From NCBI GenBank assembly GCA_035578175.1, contig JAQMRL010000008.1, positions 6,920,883-6,984,882 on the forward strand: 64,000 nucleotides of DNA, in the 5' to 3' direction. A program made the translations under genes and the position numbers. Position 1 is the first letter of the stretch; every line of letters begins with the position of its first letter. This document shows positions 24,761 through 36,049 of this stretch, in pieces. The notes below the pieces were generated by a model. It searched no databases, had not been told where the DNA came from, and saw only the letters and a list, made by a program, of their open reading frames with translations. Source of the stretch: Catonia carolina. Lineage: Eukaryota; Arthropoda; Insecta; Hemiptera; Achilidae.

Positions 24761-25190
24761 TTCACTAAATAGTTTATTGATAAATTTTTATAAACGTACA
24801 CTAGCGTAAGTAAGTAGAGAGGCACGTGTAAGAATTGTTTGATTTTGTCGTTGAACAATTATTGGGTAGATCACCTGCAGAGCAGTTATCTTTAGATTTA
24901 GAAGGCAAAAGGCAAAATGGGGCAATGGGAATCGAATAACTGTTGGATGGAAATAGATCGGTCCGGGAGGTGAAATAAGAATAAATGCGTACTTGCCACC
25001 CTGCTTGATACTTCTTGTTAATATTCACCGTGGGGGTTGTTCATGGATTATAAAAGAACAACCACGCATTCTCTCTCTTCATGTGCAACCGATCCAAATT
25101 TGCAATTCATTTTCCTTGTGCGGTCTCAACTTAATTATTGTTATCGAAAACTTTCCCAGTTCGTTATTATCGCTTCAATTCTATTTTCAT
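24761..25190. other. Intergenic sequence
   Basis: No recognised repeat, RNA gene or domain-bearing frame. Confidence 0.4.
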
Positions 25191-25354
25191 TTTCTCTTCC
25201 TCGACATGAAAAATGTAATGAAGATATGTCGAATTTTTAAAATGAGTTTTCACTGAAAATACACGTTTTCAAGCCCCTTGAAGTCAAAAATTCCTGTTTT
25301 AACCGATTGGTGTTTGGGTGTGAACATAATATCTCAAGAACGGAACAAAACAAT
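25191..25354 (+). mobile_element. HX fragment, diverged 5' part
   Basis: It retains the 'cgatttttc'-like, 'cacgttttcaag' and 'atctcaagaacggaac' blocks of the HX 5' third. It is cut off by the insertion of HX copy 12. Confidence 0.7.
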
Positions 25355-25357
25355 TTT

Positions 25358-26287
25358 ACTTTCTCTTGCCTATATGAATATATAGGAACGAAAGTATTGT
25401 TTTCATGTCGATTTTTCGAAATCAAGTTTTCACCGGATCTATACGTTTTCAGACCCCCTGAACCCAAAAAACATGGTTTTAGCGATTGGTCTGTGTGTGT
25501 GTGTATACAAAATATCTCAAGAACGGAACATCGTACGTACTTGAAACTTGAAACTTAAGTTACATACCCTTACCGGACACGAACATTTTCATCAAAATCG
25601 GTCAACCGGAAGTAGTAGTTTATTCGTATAATTTTTCACTTTTTTGTGATTTTCTCAAAAACTGGTCCTACGTTTTTTTTTAAAAATCGCCTCATTTACT
25701 CAATTTTTTATTCTCTTCAAGATAGGGTAGGCGCCATGTTTGCTGAAATTCTGGGTGAGGCTGTTTTCTCGTAAAAACGTTGTTTTTTTAAGATTACGGC
25801 TTTAATATGCATTTTAGCGCAAAACTTTATATAATAAAAATTGTAGAGAATTTAAAATCCTACAACTTTTATTTCAAACATTTTTGTATAACGCTTAGTT
25901 TAGCGGTAATTTGCGATTTTCTGTTTTTTTTTCTCACGAAAATGTGTGAAAAATTGATTTTTTTAAGATTTCGGCCTTAGTATGCATTTTACGACTAAAG
26001 TGTAGCTATATAATTAAATTTATAGAAAATTAAAAGATCTACAACTTTTATTTAGAGCATTTTTCTCTACAGAGCCTAGTTTAGAGAGAAAGAGTGATTT
26101 TCCTTATTTCTAAGCCAAACTGAGGTTGATTTTCATTTTGCGTCTTTCACTCATGATTTAAATTAGGTTATGTTTATTGAGGTTAGTTTTTTGTTAATTT
26201 CTTTTGCTTTATTACTAATGTTAGGTTTATTGTTAATTATTTGCACTGGCAAGAGAAAGTTGTGTGAGTGTTTCACACCAGATTTTT
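25358..26287 (+). mobile_element. HX element copy 12, full length
   Basis: Starts 'actttctcttgcc' in a T-run and ends with the hairpin and 'ccagatttttt'. Short GT tract (25491-25504). It is inserted inside an older HX fragment. Confidence 0.92.
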
Positions 26288-26711
26288 TCTTTTATTTTTC
26301 CTTGTTTATTTAACGTCGCTTGTTGCTTGCTAGTGAAGGTATTATTTGCAAAGTGAAAGGTATAGGCATCAGATGATTTGATGTCCCATAGCCGAGCGAG
26401 TGAGAGGGAGATATGTGGCATAACTACGCATGCGCCCAAAGGTCTTTACCGTTATAATCCAAATCTGAAAACATACTACAGTCGTTATTTTGCTTGTTAG
26501 TATACTGCGTGCATAAACGCTTGCTTACAACAAAGAATAAAATAATTATACAATTTTATTGGAATGGATTGTGGGAGTAAGAGCGTTATGCATTCTCTCA
26601 CTCCCACGGCTAGGGGACTTCAATTCATCTGAATACTGTACAAGTTCTTTCACCCGACCAGTCGTCTCTTACAAAGGTTATGTTTTCATATTAAACTGTT
26701 TGTGTTGATTT
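26288..26711. other. Intergenic sequence
   Basis: Unique-looking. No supported gene. The minus-strand frame 26233-26439 overlaps the HX end and has no domain. Confidence 0.4.
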
Positions 26712-26824
26712 CGGTCATCAGCCGAAAGACTGGTTTGAACCTGTAGAGGTTTTACTAAGTAAAACAGGGAGTGAGGTGGTTTACCGTTGCCAACACTCAC
26801 TGAGTGGAAAAGTACGCTTATTAG

Positions 26825-27672
26825 TAGTGCTCGGATTTTGCATATTTAGCATATCTTTTTCTTAAGTTCTAAAATAAGTTTATAATCCGTTTTGAGGGTT
26901 TTTGAGTGATTTGCGACCAAAAAACCCAAATTTTAATTTCAATATTTGTGCATATTTCGGACCCTTTTGCATATTTTTGTGGTATTTTTGCATATGTTAA
27001 GCATATTTTAGACAAATTTCCAGAAGGCTTGTAAAAAAAACAAAATTATTTGTGAAGGCACCGAGCAGAATAAGGGCATTCAAGAATGCTTATCCTAACG
27101 TTCCTCTCCCACCTCAACTTAAAATCACAAGATGGGGTACTTGGATATCTGCAGTCAATTCTTTGCTGAACACCATGAAAAAGTGAAGGAAATAATTGGA
27201 AGTTTTCTGAGCAATAGCTCAGTGGTTCAAATGAGTGACCCCTAGCAATTTCAGCTCTGAAATTCCTACAAATTGTTTCATGTGATGTTGAACGCTCCTT
27301 TTCAGCAATGAACATCGTCCTGTCTGACAAAAGACGGAGCTACAAAGTGGAAAATTTGGAAAAAAACTTTGATTATTTTATGCAATTAATATAATTCATT
27401 TATTTAAAAAACTTCAATTTTTTTTAAATGTGATGATTACGGTTAAAGTGGTTAAATTATGATTAGATTAGCGTATTCATTATTTAAAACATTTTATAAA
27501 TATAATGCATTTCAAAGTTAAATTAATAAAACAAAATTATTAAAAATAACTTGTTTTTATTTTTGCATTAATTTTTTGCATATTTAAACTTTTTTGGTGC
27601 AAATTTTCTCTTTTTTTGGCATATTTGCATGCATATTTTGGGTCAAAAAAGTGCATATCGATCCGAGGACTA
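26825..27672 (+). mobile_element. hAT-type transposon, internally deleted
   Basis: 848 bp flanked by the exact 8-bp duplication 'cttattag' (26817-26824 and 27673-27680). Ends are imperfect inverted repeats: TAGTGCTCGGAT on the left and TAGTCCTCGGAT for the reversed right end. The 8-bp duplication and the TAG/CAG-type ends are diagnostic of hAT. Both subterminal zones are rich in a GCATATTT-like octamer. Inside is a C-terminal transposase remnant. Confidence 0.93.
27245..27394 (+). pseudogene. hAT transposase C-terminal dimerisation domain fragment
   Basis: Fifty codons ending in TAA encode LKFLQIVSCDVERSFSAMNI followed by a VLSDKRRSYKVENLEKNF stretch. The (V/E)ERSFS…L.D.R.S…..NL pattern is the hAT C-terminal dimerisation domain. 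Further coding remnants lie upstream at about 27034-27240 (for example KITRWGTWISAV), in a different frame and with stops. The DDE catalytic core and the zinc finger are missing, so the element is non-autonomous. It overlaps the unrelated minus-strand frame 27046-27330, which is a shadow. Confidence 0.85.
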
Positions 27673-27959
27673 CTTATTAGCATGCCGGGTCCTCTGAAAA
27701 GCACACATTTTCCACTCTGCAAATGACACCTTCGCTTTATTCACCACAGGGTCTGGCTGTATAATGAAATTCATTACTTTCAGAGAAGACAACTCTGATT
27801 AGTGTCTTTTGCACCTCTACCTCTTCTGTTCTTAAATGATTCAGTCATTTAATTGGCTGACCATATGATAAGAAACACAACTATTTATTTTAGCCCTGCA
27901 ACTAACAGATTGAGTGTAATTAATTTGACACTCCGCCTGTCTTTTATGGGCAAGTTAAA

Positions 27960-28056
27960 CTGTTTACTCATGATTAAATATAGGTTATATTTTTTATTAC
28001 CGTATTTACATTGGCAAGAGAAAGACGTGTGAGTGTTTCAAACTAGATTTTTATTA
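27960..28056 (+). mobile_element. HX fragment, 3' end only
   Basis: It contains 'actcatgattaaatatagg', 'ggcaagagaaag' and a mutated hairpin ending 'actagattttt'. The 5' portion is missing. Confidence 0.75.
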
Positions 28057-28528
28057 TTATAAATAATAATTACAGTTAAGGAAAATTCCGAGGATGTTCA
28101 CTTAGTTCCTCTTTATTTTTCCACCCTTTTTATTAAAATGTTGTTTGCATTTTTTTACTCCATTATTATGAAGCACTTGGAATACAATTTGAATAATATA
28201 CGCGTGTAAACGAGAGCTGAATTAATGGGCTTTCATGAATACATTATCGTTGGCTTTTTTTTACTATTTATATGCTTTATTAATGTAAAGTTAGACCCTT
28301 AGAGTGTCATAACCTTAACAGATATAATGACTTACTTCGATTTCGACAGATCATCTCATTGATTACTGACTTTACAGTACTTAAAAGTTTTTTAAAATTT
28401 ATTTATTACTTCCTAATGGTCTATGTCGTCATTATCATCATCATCTTCGCACTGAAAACACTGCAGTTACTTAGGTGTAGTTGAAAATTGAGCTCAGTGG
28501 AACATATAGAATCAAATTGGCCTATTTT
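28057..28528. other. Intergenic sequence
   Basis: AT-rich. Nothing recognised. Confidence 0.4.
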
Positions 28529-28554
28529 ACTTTCTCTTGTCCTATATGAATATA

Positions 28555-28689
28555 GCCCCGGCTACAGTATCTAAACCAAATTACAAAAGATCTGGGTGCT
28601 GAGAGCTATGCGCAATGGAAGAGGGTGGCAATGGACAGAGCTAGATGGAGGGCTGCCAACCAATCTTACGATTGAGGTAGAAGAAGAAG
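28555..28689 (+). pseudogene. RTE-type LINE 3' end fragment
   Basis: 135 bp bounded by the 11-bp duplication 'atatgaatata' (28544-28554 and 28690-28700) with a (GAA)n tail. One frame encodes YLNQITKDLGAESYAQWKRV and then MDRARWRAANQSYD. This corresponds to the C-terminal end of the RTE-type protein at 47.2-48.7 kb (YIKQITKDVG…, DRTGWRTASNQSRD). Only the last about 40 residues are present. Confidence 0.88.
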
Positions 28690-28700
28690 ATATGAATATA

Positions 28701-29535
28701 CAGAGTGATTCACGAAGATATGCAGAAACTTTAGGAGCTCATTGTACATGTAAAAATAATGAAAAAAGTTTATATAAACATGGGTCCGGAAATGCTTCGT
28801 TTCCGAGTTACGGCTAGCGAAAGTTTCACCCGGATTTCAGCTCACCAGGTGAAATAAGGTCTTCCTGAAATTCTGGTAAGGTAGATTAAGGGGCGAATTC
28901 AATCATTTCTTATGATTTTTGATCTGATAAATTGAATAAAACAGGCCCCAGAACTGTAAGTTAAATATTTTTTTTAAGGAAAGCAGTGTAAAATGCAAAA
29001 AATGGAGTAAAAACACATTTTCTCATCTTTGGGCAAGAATAACTTTGTTATTTCACCAAGAAACAGTTAACATTTTTGAATAAAACATGTTGAAAATTTT
29101 ATTCTGAACAAACCGGTGTAAATAAAGTACACAGAAAGCGAATAGATGTTTGATTAAATGAATTTTTATTCATAAAAGTACAAATTAAAATTAACCGGAA
29201 AAACAAAGATGAAAAATTGTGTTTTTTTCACTCCATTTTTTGCATTTGACACTGGTTTTCTCAAAAACTATTTAACTTACAGTTCTGGGACCTTTTTTAT
29301 TCAATTTATCAGGTCAAAAACCATAAGAAATGATTGAATTCACCCCTTAATCTACCTTACCAGAATTTCAGAAAGACCTCATATCACCTGGTGAGCTGAA
29401 ATCCGGGCGAAACATTCGCTAGCCGTAACTCCGTAACGAAGCATTTCCGGACCCATGTTTATATAAACTTTTTTCATTAATTTTACATGTACAATGGGCT
29501 CCCAAAGTTTCTGCATATCTTCGTGAAGCACTCTG
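28701..29535. mobile_element. Foldback MITE, family FB1, copy 1
   Basis: 835 bp flanked by TA, with very long inverted repeats (about 330 bp each; outer ends CAGAGTGATTCACGAAG and its complement). It could fold almost completely, with only a roughly 170-bp loop. It is non-coding. The second copy (53427-55307) has the same length once its LINE insertion is removed. The TA target suggests a Tc1/mariner-type partner. Confidence 0.88.
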
Positions 29536-29751
29536 TATAGGAACGTAAGTAGCTACTGTTTTCATGTCGATTTTTCACCGGATATACACGTTTTCAGACC
29601 CCCTGAACCCAAAAAATATGTTTTTCGTTTTTAGCGATTGGTCTGTGTGTGAACAGAATATCTCAAGAACGGAACAACGTACGAACTTGAAACTTGAAAC
29701 TTAAGTTACATACCACTACCGGACCCGACACTAACATGTTCATCAAACTGT

Positions 29752-29930
29752 TTTTTTGTTTTTGTTTAACGGTCCGACTGTTCTGCAATTACTGCTAATG
29801 CAGATGGTGAAGGATGAAATGACTTTTTTGTAACGTATGAAAATATCCCGTGCCTGAATAGGATTCGAACCCAAGACCGCATGATGAGAGGCGAGCACGT
29901 TACCAACTACGCCAATGCGGCCGACGAAAT
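29752..29930 (-). mobile_element. SINE-A, tRNA-derived
   Basis: Reverse copy in HX copy 14. Tail T-run at 29752, 'gcagatggtgaaggatgaaa' body, minus-strand B box 'gggttcgaatcc' (about 29869-29880), A-box region 'gttaccaactacgcc' near 29900. Confidence 0.85.
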
Positions 29931-30464
29931 CGGTCAATCGGAAGTAGTACTTATTCGTGTAATTTTTCTACGATTTTTCAAAAATCGCCTCATTTACTAA
30001 TATTTTCATGCTCTGCAAGATAGGATAGGTGCCATGTCTGCTGAAATTCTTGGGGAGGCTGTGCTCTCTTAGAAAAACATTGTTTTTTTAATTCCGGCCT
30101 TAAAATGCATTTGAGGGCAAGTGTCTTTAATCAAAGTTGCAAACATTTGTTTGTATAACGCGTAGTTTAGCGGTGATTAGTGTTTTTTTTTTGTTTTTCT
30201 CTTGAAAATCTGTAAAAAAATTGATTTTTTAAAATTTCGGCCGTAGTGTACATTTTACGACAAAAGTGTAACTTATATATTGAAATTTATAGAAAATTAA
30301 AATATCTACAAATTTTATTTCAAGCATTTTTCTCTATAGAGCCTAGTTTAGCGTGAAAGAGTGATTTACAATTGAAAGAGTTATTAAGCCAAACTAAGGT
30401 TTGTTTTCATTTTGCATCATTCACTCATGATTAAAATAAGGTTATGTTTTTTGAGGTTAGCTTG

Positions 30465-30526
30465 TTTATTTAAATTCGCATCAACAACTCGATCATTAGC
30501 GAATACAGTGAGTTAAGAAACGGTAA
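30465..30526 (-). mobile_element. SINE-C tail fragment
   Basis: 'ttaaattcgcatcaacaactcgatcattagcg' resembles the 3' tail of SINE-C (read on minus). It lies between HX copies 14 and 15. Confidence 0.55.
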
Positions 30527-30812
30527 TGACAGCCTCCCCAAGAATTTCAGCATACATTGCGCCTACCCTATCATGTAGAGCATAAAAAAATATAGTAAAT
30601 TAGGCAATTTAAAAAATTCGTAGGAGCCGTTTTTGAGAAAATCGCAAAAAAGTGAAAAATGACACGAATAAACTATTACTTCCGGTTGCACGACTTCGAT
30701 GAAAATGTTTGTGTCGGGTCCTCTAGTGGTACGTAACTCAAAGGTTCAACTTCGTAAGATTTTCCGTTCTTGAGATATTTTGTTAACACATACACACACG
30801 CGCGCGCGCGCG

Positions 30813-30861
<49 letters not shown>

Positions 30862-31033
30862 CAGACACAGATCATTTGCTAAAAACATGTTTGTTGGGTT
30901 CAGGGGTCTGAAAACGTGTAGATTTGGTGTAACACACACACACACACACCGGTATGAAAAAAAATCGATATGAAAAAAATAGGCTACTTTCCTTCCTATA
31001 TCCTATATATTCATATGGTCAAGAGAAAGTAAA
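30527..31033 (-). mobile_element. HX element copy 15, 3'-truncated
   Basis: Reverse copy holding the 5' half only. A (CA)n tract with a CG/CA mix lies at about 30789-30858 and a second (CA)n at 30933-30949. Short frames over these are artefacts. Confidence 0.85.
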
Positions 31034-31288
31034 AAGCACACTAAAAGAAAACTGGCTAAGAACTGGTTACTTTTTATGCGTAAATTGCAATATTTCTGAC
31101 AAATTTTTAAATTTAACAATTTAAGTCAAACGTATCAACGCAGGAAAGAACAGACTTAAGTTTTTGTAGTGTTGAAATTTTTCTGTTCGTTTTATTTTTA
31201 ATATAACTCTTCAGCACAACAGACTTTTTTCGTGGCGGGCATTATAATTGATAGATTGATTAGTAAAGTAGGCCCTATATCCAGAGTA
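31034..31288. repeat. Spacer S2, first copy
   Basis: 255 bp ('cacactaaaagaaaactgg' to 'tatatccagagtataaa') recurring at 32228-32485 with moderate divergence, each time at the 5' side of an HX. No gene. Confidence 0.85.
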
Positions 31289-32227
31289 TAAAAAATCTGG
31301 TGTGAAACACTCACACATCTTTTTCTTTCCAATGCAAATAATTAAAAATAAACCTAACAGTAGTAATAAAACATTAGAAATAAACTCACAAACTAACCTC
31401 AAAAAACATTAGTGAAATACACAAAATTAAAATCGACCTCAGTTTGGCTTAAAAATACGGAAAATCATTCTTTCACGCTAAACAAGGCTCTGTAGAGAAA
31501 AATGTTCTAAATAAAAGTTGCAGATCTTTTAATTTTCTATAATTTCGATTATATACACTTTTATTATAAAATGGCCGAAATCTTAAAAATATCAATTTTT
31601 CTCACGTTTTTGTGAGAAAAAAACAGAAAATTGCTAATTACTGCTAAACTAAGCGTTATACAAAAAATGTTTGAAATAAAAGTTGTAGGTTTTTAAATTC
31701 TCTACAACTTTTATTATATACATGTTTGCTCTAAATTGCATATTAGAGCCGTAATCTTAAAAAGAAAATGTTTTTACGTAAAAACAGCCTCACGCAGAAT
31801 TTCAGCAAACATGGCGCCCTATCATGCCCTATCTTGTAGAGAATCAAAAATTGAGTAAACCAGGCGATTTTTAAACAAATCGTAGGACCAGTTTTTGAGA
31901 AAATCGCAAAAAACTGAAAAATTATACGAATAAACTACTACTTCCGGTTGACCGATTTTGATGAAAATGTTGTGTCGGGTCCGGTAGTAGTATGTAACTT
32001 AAGTTTTAAGTTTCAAGTTCGTACAATGTTCCGTTCTTGAGATATTCTGTTCACACACACACACACACGCACGCACACACACACACACACACACACCAGT
32101 CGCTAAAAACATGTTTTTTTAGGGTTCAGGGGGTCTGAAAATGTGTCGATTTGGTGAAAAGTAAATTTCGAAAAATCGACATAAAACAATACTTTCCTGT
32201 CTGTTATATTCATATAGGCAAGAGAGT
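31289..32227 (-). mobile_element. HX element copy 16, full length
   Basis: Reverse copy from 'aaaatctggtgtgaaacac' to 'aggcaagagagtaaaa'. (CA)n tract at 32053-32095. It lies between two S2 spacers. Confidence 0.9.
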
Positions 32228-32485
32228 AAAAGGCACACTAAAAGAAAACTGGTTACTTTTTATGCGTAGATTGCTATATTTCTGATAAATTTTAAAATAA
32301 AACAATTTAAGTCAAACGAATCAACGCAGGAAAGAACAGGCTTGTTTCTGTAGAGTTGAAATTTTTCTGTTCGTTTTTTTTAAATATAGCTCTTCAAACA
32401 CAACAGACTTCTTTCGTGGCGGGCATTATAATTGATATATTGATTGTTTAAGTAGGGCCTATATCCAGAGTATAAAGAAAAGAGA
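32228..32485. repeat. Spacer S2, second copy
   Basis: Second copy of 31034-31288, completing the tandem order (minus strand) S2, HX16, S2, HX15. Confidence 0.85.
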
Positions 32486-32514
32486 TCAATTTAATAGTTA
32501 ATTGTATAAAAAAA

Positions 32515-32826
32515 CCCACCGGTTTGGTCTAGAGGTAAAGTTGTCGCCAAAATCAGCTGTTTAACAGCTGATTTTGATCTGGTTCAAATCCTAGTAAAGG
32601 TAGTTACTTTTATACGGATTTGAATACTAGACAGTGGTTACCGGTGTACTTTGATGGTTGGGGTTTAATTAACCATACTCTCTCAGGAATGGTCGGACTG
32701 GGTCTGTACAAGACTACACCTCATTTACACGTAATACACATCATCCTCATCTCATTGGGTCATGGGGTTGCTTATTGTTTTAAATTGAACAGATTGCAAC
32801 GTACACAAATTAGGAATAAAAAAAAA
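32515..32826 (+). mobile_element. SINE-B, full length reference copy
   Basis: Flanked by the 15-bp duplication 'aattgtataaaaaaa' (32500-32514 and 32827-32841). A box 'tggtctagagg' near 32525, B box 'ggttcaaatcc' at 32581-32591, palindrome 'aaatcagctgtttaacagct' region at about 32549-32576, and an A-rich 3' tail. The pol III boxes make it a tRNA-derived SINE. The open frame 32620-32844 recurs in other copies but is not protein-coding. Confidence 0.93.
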
Positions 32827-32841
32827 AATTGTATAAAAAAA

Positions 32842-33286
32842 TAGATCGATTCAAAGTCGAATCACATATCATTTGATGATTAAAACTATCCCCTCTTTAG
32901 AATCGATATAGGTTTGGTTAAACAATCATGATTAAGGGTTGATATATTTTGAATGATGATGATGATGATGATGATTGCCCTTTAGAAAAGAGAAACGCAG
33001 TAAACTTTATTCGAGTACTCATTGAGAATCACAATTGAAAATTGGTCTGTATCAATTAGTTAGCAAACAAATGTATCAATTTGTAATAAAAGGACGTAGG
33101 CCTATACACTGATTGGTTTATAGAGACTATAGAGGCCGATTAATGTTTAGGTCGTCATCTAAGGGTACAGAATCGGATGTGGGGAATTAATATGCAACGG
33201 TAAGAGGGTTGATTGAACAAACAATAAGGGTGGTTAGGTTAGGTACTTTTCGTTGTCGCTTATAATAACGAAAACAGGAGGGGGTT

Positions 33287-33322
<36 letters not shown>

Positions 33323-33825
33323 GCGGAGATTGTTACGGAGGGTTGATATAGAATAATTTGAGGGTGTCTTAAATGCTAAATGCGTTGTTGATTGCTGTAT
33401 TATCTCTACATAATAAAAGCAGATTATTCAACGCGAATCGGGGATTTGATGTCATGTCGTCGTGTTTTGTCACCGATAGGATGGGCGGTTGGGGGTTGGT
33501 TTTGCAAAGCAATCCCATTTAGTTATTCATTCATTATCCTTGCAACCCCCCTCTCTTACTATGATTCCGTACCCTCCGCAAGCGTCTACCATTTGGTTGG
33601 TTCTTCAAATAGACGTCGACGTTTGGTTATTTATCGTTACTATATTTTATCTACTATCCTTGTTTCGTTGTAACTCGGTAACAGGAATAACATCGTGTTG
33701 TAGAGTTATTATACTGTACGTCGTATCATTGTGAGCTTGAAGGTAGATAAAGTTAATTCCGGTATTTCCGGTCGGATTATCAATGTGCGGATTGTACGAA
33801 TAACTCACGCAAACGTACGAGTGAC
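32842..33825. other. Intergenic sequence with microsatellites
   Basis: (GAT)n at about 32953-32975 and (TAA)n at about 33291-33321. The overlapping frames at 33392-33734 have no domain and no repeat match. I found no gene. Confidence 0.45.
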
Positions 33826-33868
33826 ATTACGAGGTGTGGCTATTAAATAACGAGACTAAAGTTGTAAA
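33826..33868 (+). mobile_element. Mariner terminal inverted repeat remnant
   Basis: 'cgaggtgtggctattaaata' followed by 'acgagact' matches the general form of mariner termini (CGAGGTGTG…AATAAcGAGACT), preceded by TA. The body and other end are missing, and the TTAA element starts nearby. Confidence 0.6.
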
Positions 33869-33886
33869 AAAATTTATTTTTATTAA

Positions 33887-34582
33887 CCCTTTCTAACCCA
33901 GTGTGACATAGAAGTCATATTGGAGTGAAATAACAAACCTCAAAATTTTAGATACAACTTTGTATTAGTTAGAGATGTCGATTAGTTAGAGACAACCTGG
34001 GATTAAAGAATGCTGGGTGTGAAGTGTAATAATTTTCTGTACCCTAATCAGGATTCGAACCTGAGACCTCTGCTTTGCAATGTAGTATGCTGACCATTGC
34101 GCCACGGAGGCAACCATTAATTTTTTTTTAATTTTTTTAAAATTTTGGTTTCAGAAGTTTGTTTCATTTACTAAAATAAAGTAACATTTCTTCAAATATG
34201 TTGTATGTATGTACAAGTATATTTTTAAACTGTTACTAAAGAGTGATTTTATCCATTTTACCAATATTTTTTAATTGTAAAATTTTTGAAGTCTTAAATA
34301 ATATTAAAATCATACTTAGTCTTTTTTATTACTACAAATCTAAGTAAGAGAATATATTTTGTTTAGGAAGCCTGAACATGATTTGACTTTTTCTTATTGT
34401 TGGGAACTTTCATACCATCAAGTCCTAATGTGGTGTACGCTATGTGTAACACTTTTTTGTCGGGCCATTAAAAGAGTTAAAGGTCTAAAAGTGATTTTAT
34501 TACACTTAAATATCAGTAAAATGTATGAAACAATGTAAACATATTCTTTTGAGTACAGTTTAAAAATTTGGGATTGAAAGGG
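33887..34582. mobile_element. TTAA-target MITE, piggyBac-like (family 2)
   Basis: 696 bp between TTAA 33883-33886 and TTAA 34583-34586. Ends are CCCTTTCTAACCCA and, reversed, CCCTTTCAATCCCA. The CCCTTT start and TTAA duplication are typical of piggyBac-related elements. It is non-coding and carries a tRNA-like SINE. Confidence 0.88.
34010..34115 (-). mobile_element. tRNA-like SINE head (SINE-D)
   Basis: On the minus strand 'tggcgcaatggtcagca' (A box) and 'ggttcgaatcc' (B box; plus-strand 34051-34061) are at tRNA-like spacing. It lies inside the TTAA element. Whether it is a SINE or a tRNA pseudogene is not settled. Confidence 0.6.
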
Positions 34583-34601
34583 TTAAATACATAATCACTT
34601 A

Positions 34602-35004
34602 CATATACTTACTGACATATACTCAGAACAGAAAACTCCAGACTTGTGAACCGGTTGATCAACCATTTTTGGGATAAGGTTTTGAGACCTAAGTGGCTGA
34701 AAAATGTACAGCAAGATATGGAGGAACTTAAAATCACTAAACAGGACCTACTAACGAAATCAACAGAGTACGACCAACTGGTCAAGGCTAACATGGTAAC
34801 ATTTGCTCCAAAACCCAGGAGAGTATACAACAGGGTGTTTACAGATGAAGACCGGAGACAAAGATAGGAGCGTCTTAAGAAAGTGTGGGTCAAACGAAAG
34901 GAAGGCGGTCTCAAGAGGGCGTGCTTCTTAAAGAAACCCAACCCTGGAACAAACCTGAATTTGAGCTAAAGTGATCCTATGGGATCTCAAAAGTTAAAAA
35001 AAAA
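34602..35004 (+). pseudogene. LINE 3' end fragment, C-terminal tail
   Basis: Bounded by the 13-bp duplication 'acataatcactta' (34589-34601 and 35005-35017) with an A-rich tail. The frame 34646-34867 encodes HFWDKVLRPKWLKNVQQDME, then KANMVTFAPKPRRVYNRVFT, and a stop at 34867. The same frame then reads ERLKKVWVKRKEG to a stop near 34967. It is the same C-terminal tail type as the LINE at 19723-20394 but a different subfamily. RT motifs are absent. Confidence 0.85.
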
Positions 35005-35207
35005 ACATAATCACTTATTGTCACCTTCAATATACACTCCTTCTCTATCCCTACGAATTTTCTCTCCTTGCGAATTTTCCATCGTTGGAATAGTGCTGGA
35101 AGTCATCTTCTGTCAGCTCCTTCAGGACACGTGCCGCTTTCTCTTTTACAGCTTCTACAGACTCAAATCATGTCCCTTTAAATACAGATTTCATGAGATG
35201 CAGTTTG

Positions 35208-35209
35208 CA

Positions 35210-35243
<34 letters not shown>

Positions 35244-36012
35244 AGAATATCTCAAGAACTTGAAACTGGAACACTTGAAAACTGGAGTTACACCCTACTA
35301 CCCGACCTGACACGAACATTTTCATGAAAATCGGTCAACCGAAAGTAGTAGTTTATTCGTGTAATTTTTCACTTTTTTGCGATTTTCTTAAAAACGGGTT
35401 CTACAATTTTTTTTAAAAATCGCCTGGTTTACTAAATTTTTTATGCACAAGATAGGGTAGGCGCCATGTTTGCTGAAATTCTTGGTGAGGCTGTTTTCAC
35501 GTAAAAAAATGATTTTTTAATATTGCGGCTTTAATATGCATTTTAGCGCAAAAATTTACATAATAAAAGTAGTAGAGAATTTAAAATCCTACAAATTTTA
35601 TTTCAAACATTTTCTTGTATAACGCTTAGTTTAGCGGTTTTCTGTTTTTTTATCACGAAAACGTGTGAAAAATCGATTTTTTTAAAGATTTCGGCCTTAG
35701 TATATATTTTACGACAAAAGTGTATATAATAAAATTTATAGGAAATAAAAAGAAAAGTGTATATAATAAAATTTATAGGAAGTGTTTTACTCTACAGAGC
35801 TTAGTTTAGCGTGAAAGAGTGATTTTCCGTATTTTTAACCCATACTGAGGTAGATTTTCATTTTGCCTCTTTCACTCATGATTAAAATAAGGTTATGTTT
35901 ATTGAGGTTAGTTTTTTGTTTATTTCTAGTGGTTTATTACTAATGTTAGGTTGTATTGGTCAATTATGTGCATTGGCAAGAGAAAGTTGTGTGAGTGTTT
36001 CACACCAGATTT
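35208..36012 (+). mobile_element. HX element copy 17, 5'-truncated at the GT tract
   Basis: It begins with (GT)n at 35214-35239 and continues to a perfect 3' end 'gtgtgagtgtttcacaccag'. A roughly 25-bp internal duplication ('gtgtatataataaaatttat') lies at 35720-35780. Confidence 0.88.
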
Positions 36013-36049
36013 TTTTTAGGTGGACTGAAGTGGCTAGAAAACTGATCTA

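Larger units (their letters stand above)
26712..27953 (-). mobile_element. R400 retroposon split by a hAT element
   Basis: The 3' part (26712-26816, with hairpin 'cagccgaaagactgg') and the 5' part (27681-27953) together reconstruct one reverse R400. The split falls in 'gcttattagcatgcc', interrupted by the hAT-type element at 26825-27672. Confidence 0.85.
28529..30464 (+). mobile_element. HX element copy 14, host of a multi-level nest
   Basis: HX blocks are found at 28529-28554, 29536-29750 and 29931-30464, separated by a LINE end, a foldback MITE and a SINE-A. The element loses its 3' terminus to a SINE-C remnant at about 30465. Confidence 0.88.

Noticed and set aside
27046..27330. 94-residue minus-strand frame
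   Set aside because: Opposite to the hAT dimerisation fragment, which has recognisable motifs on the plus strand.
33392..33734. Two overlapping frames of 81-93 residues
   Set aside because: No domain, no start context and no repeat homology. Two frames open over the same DNA suggest chance.
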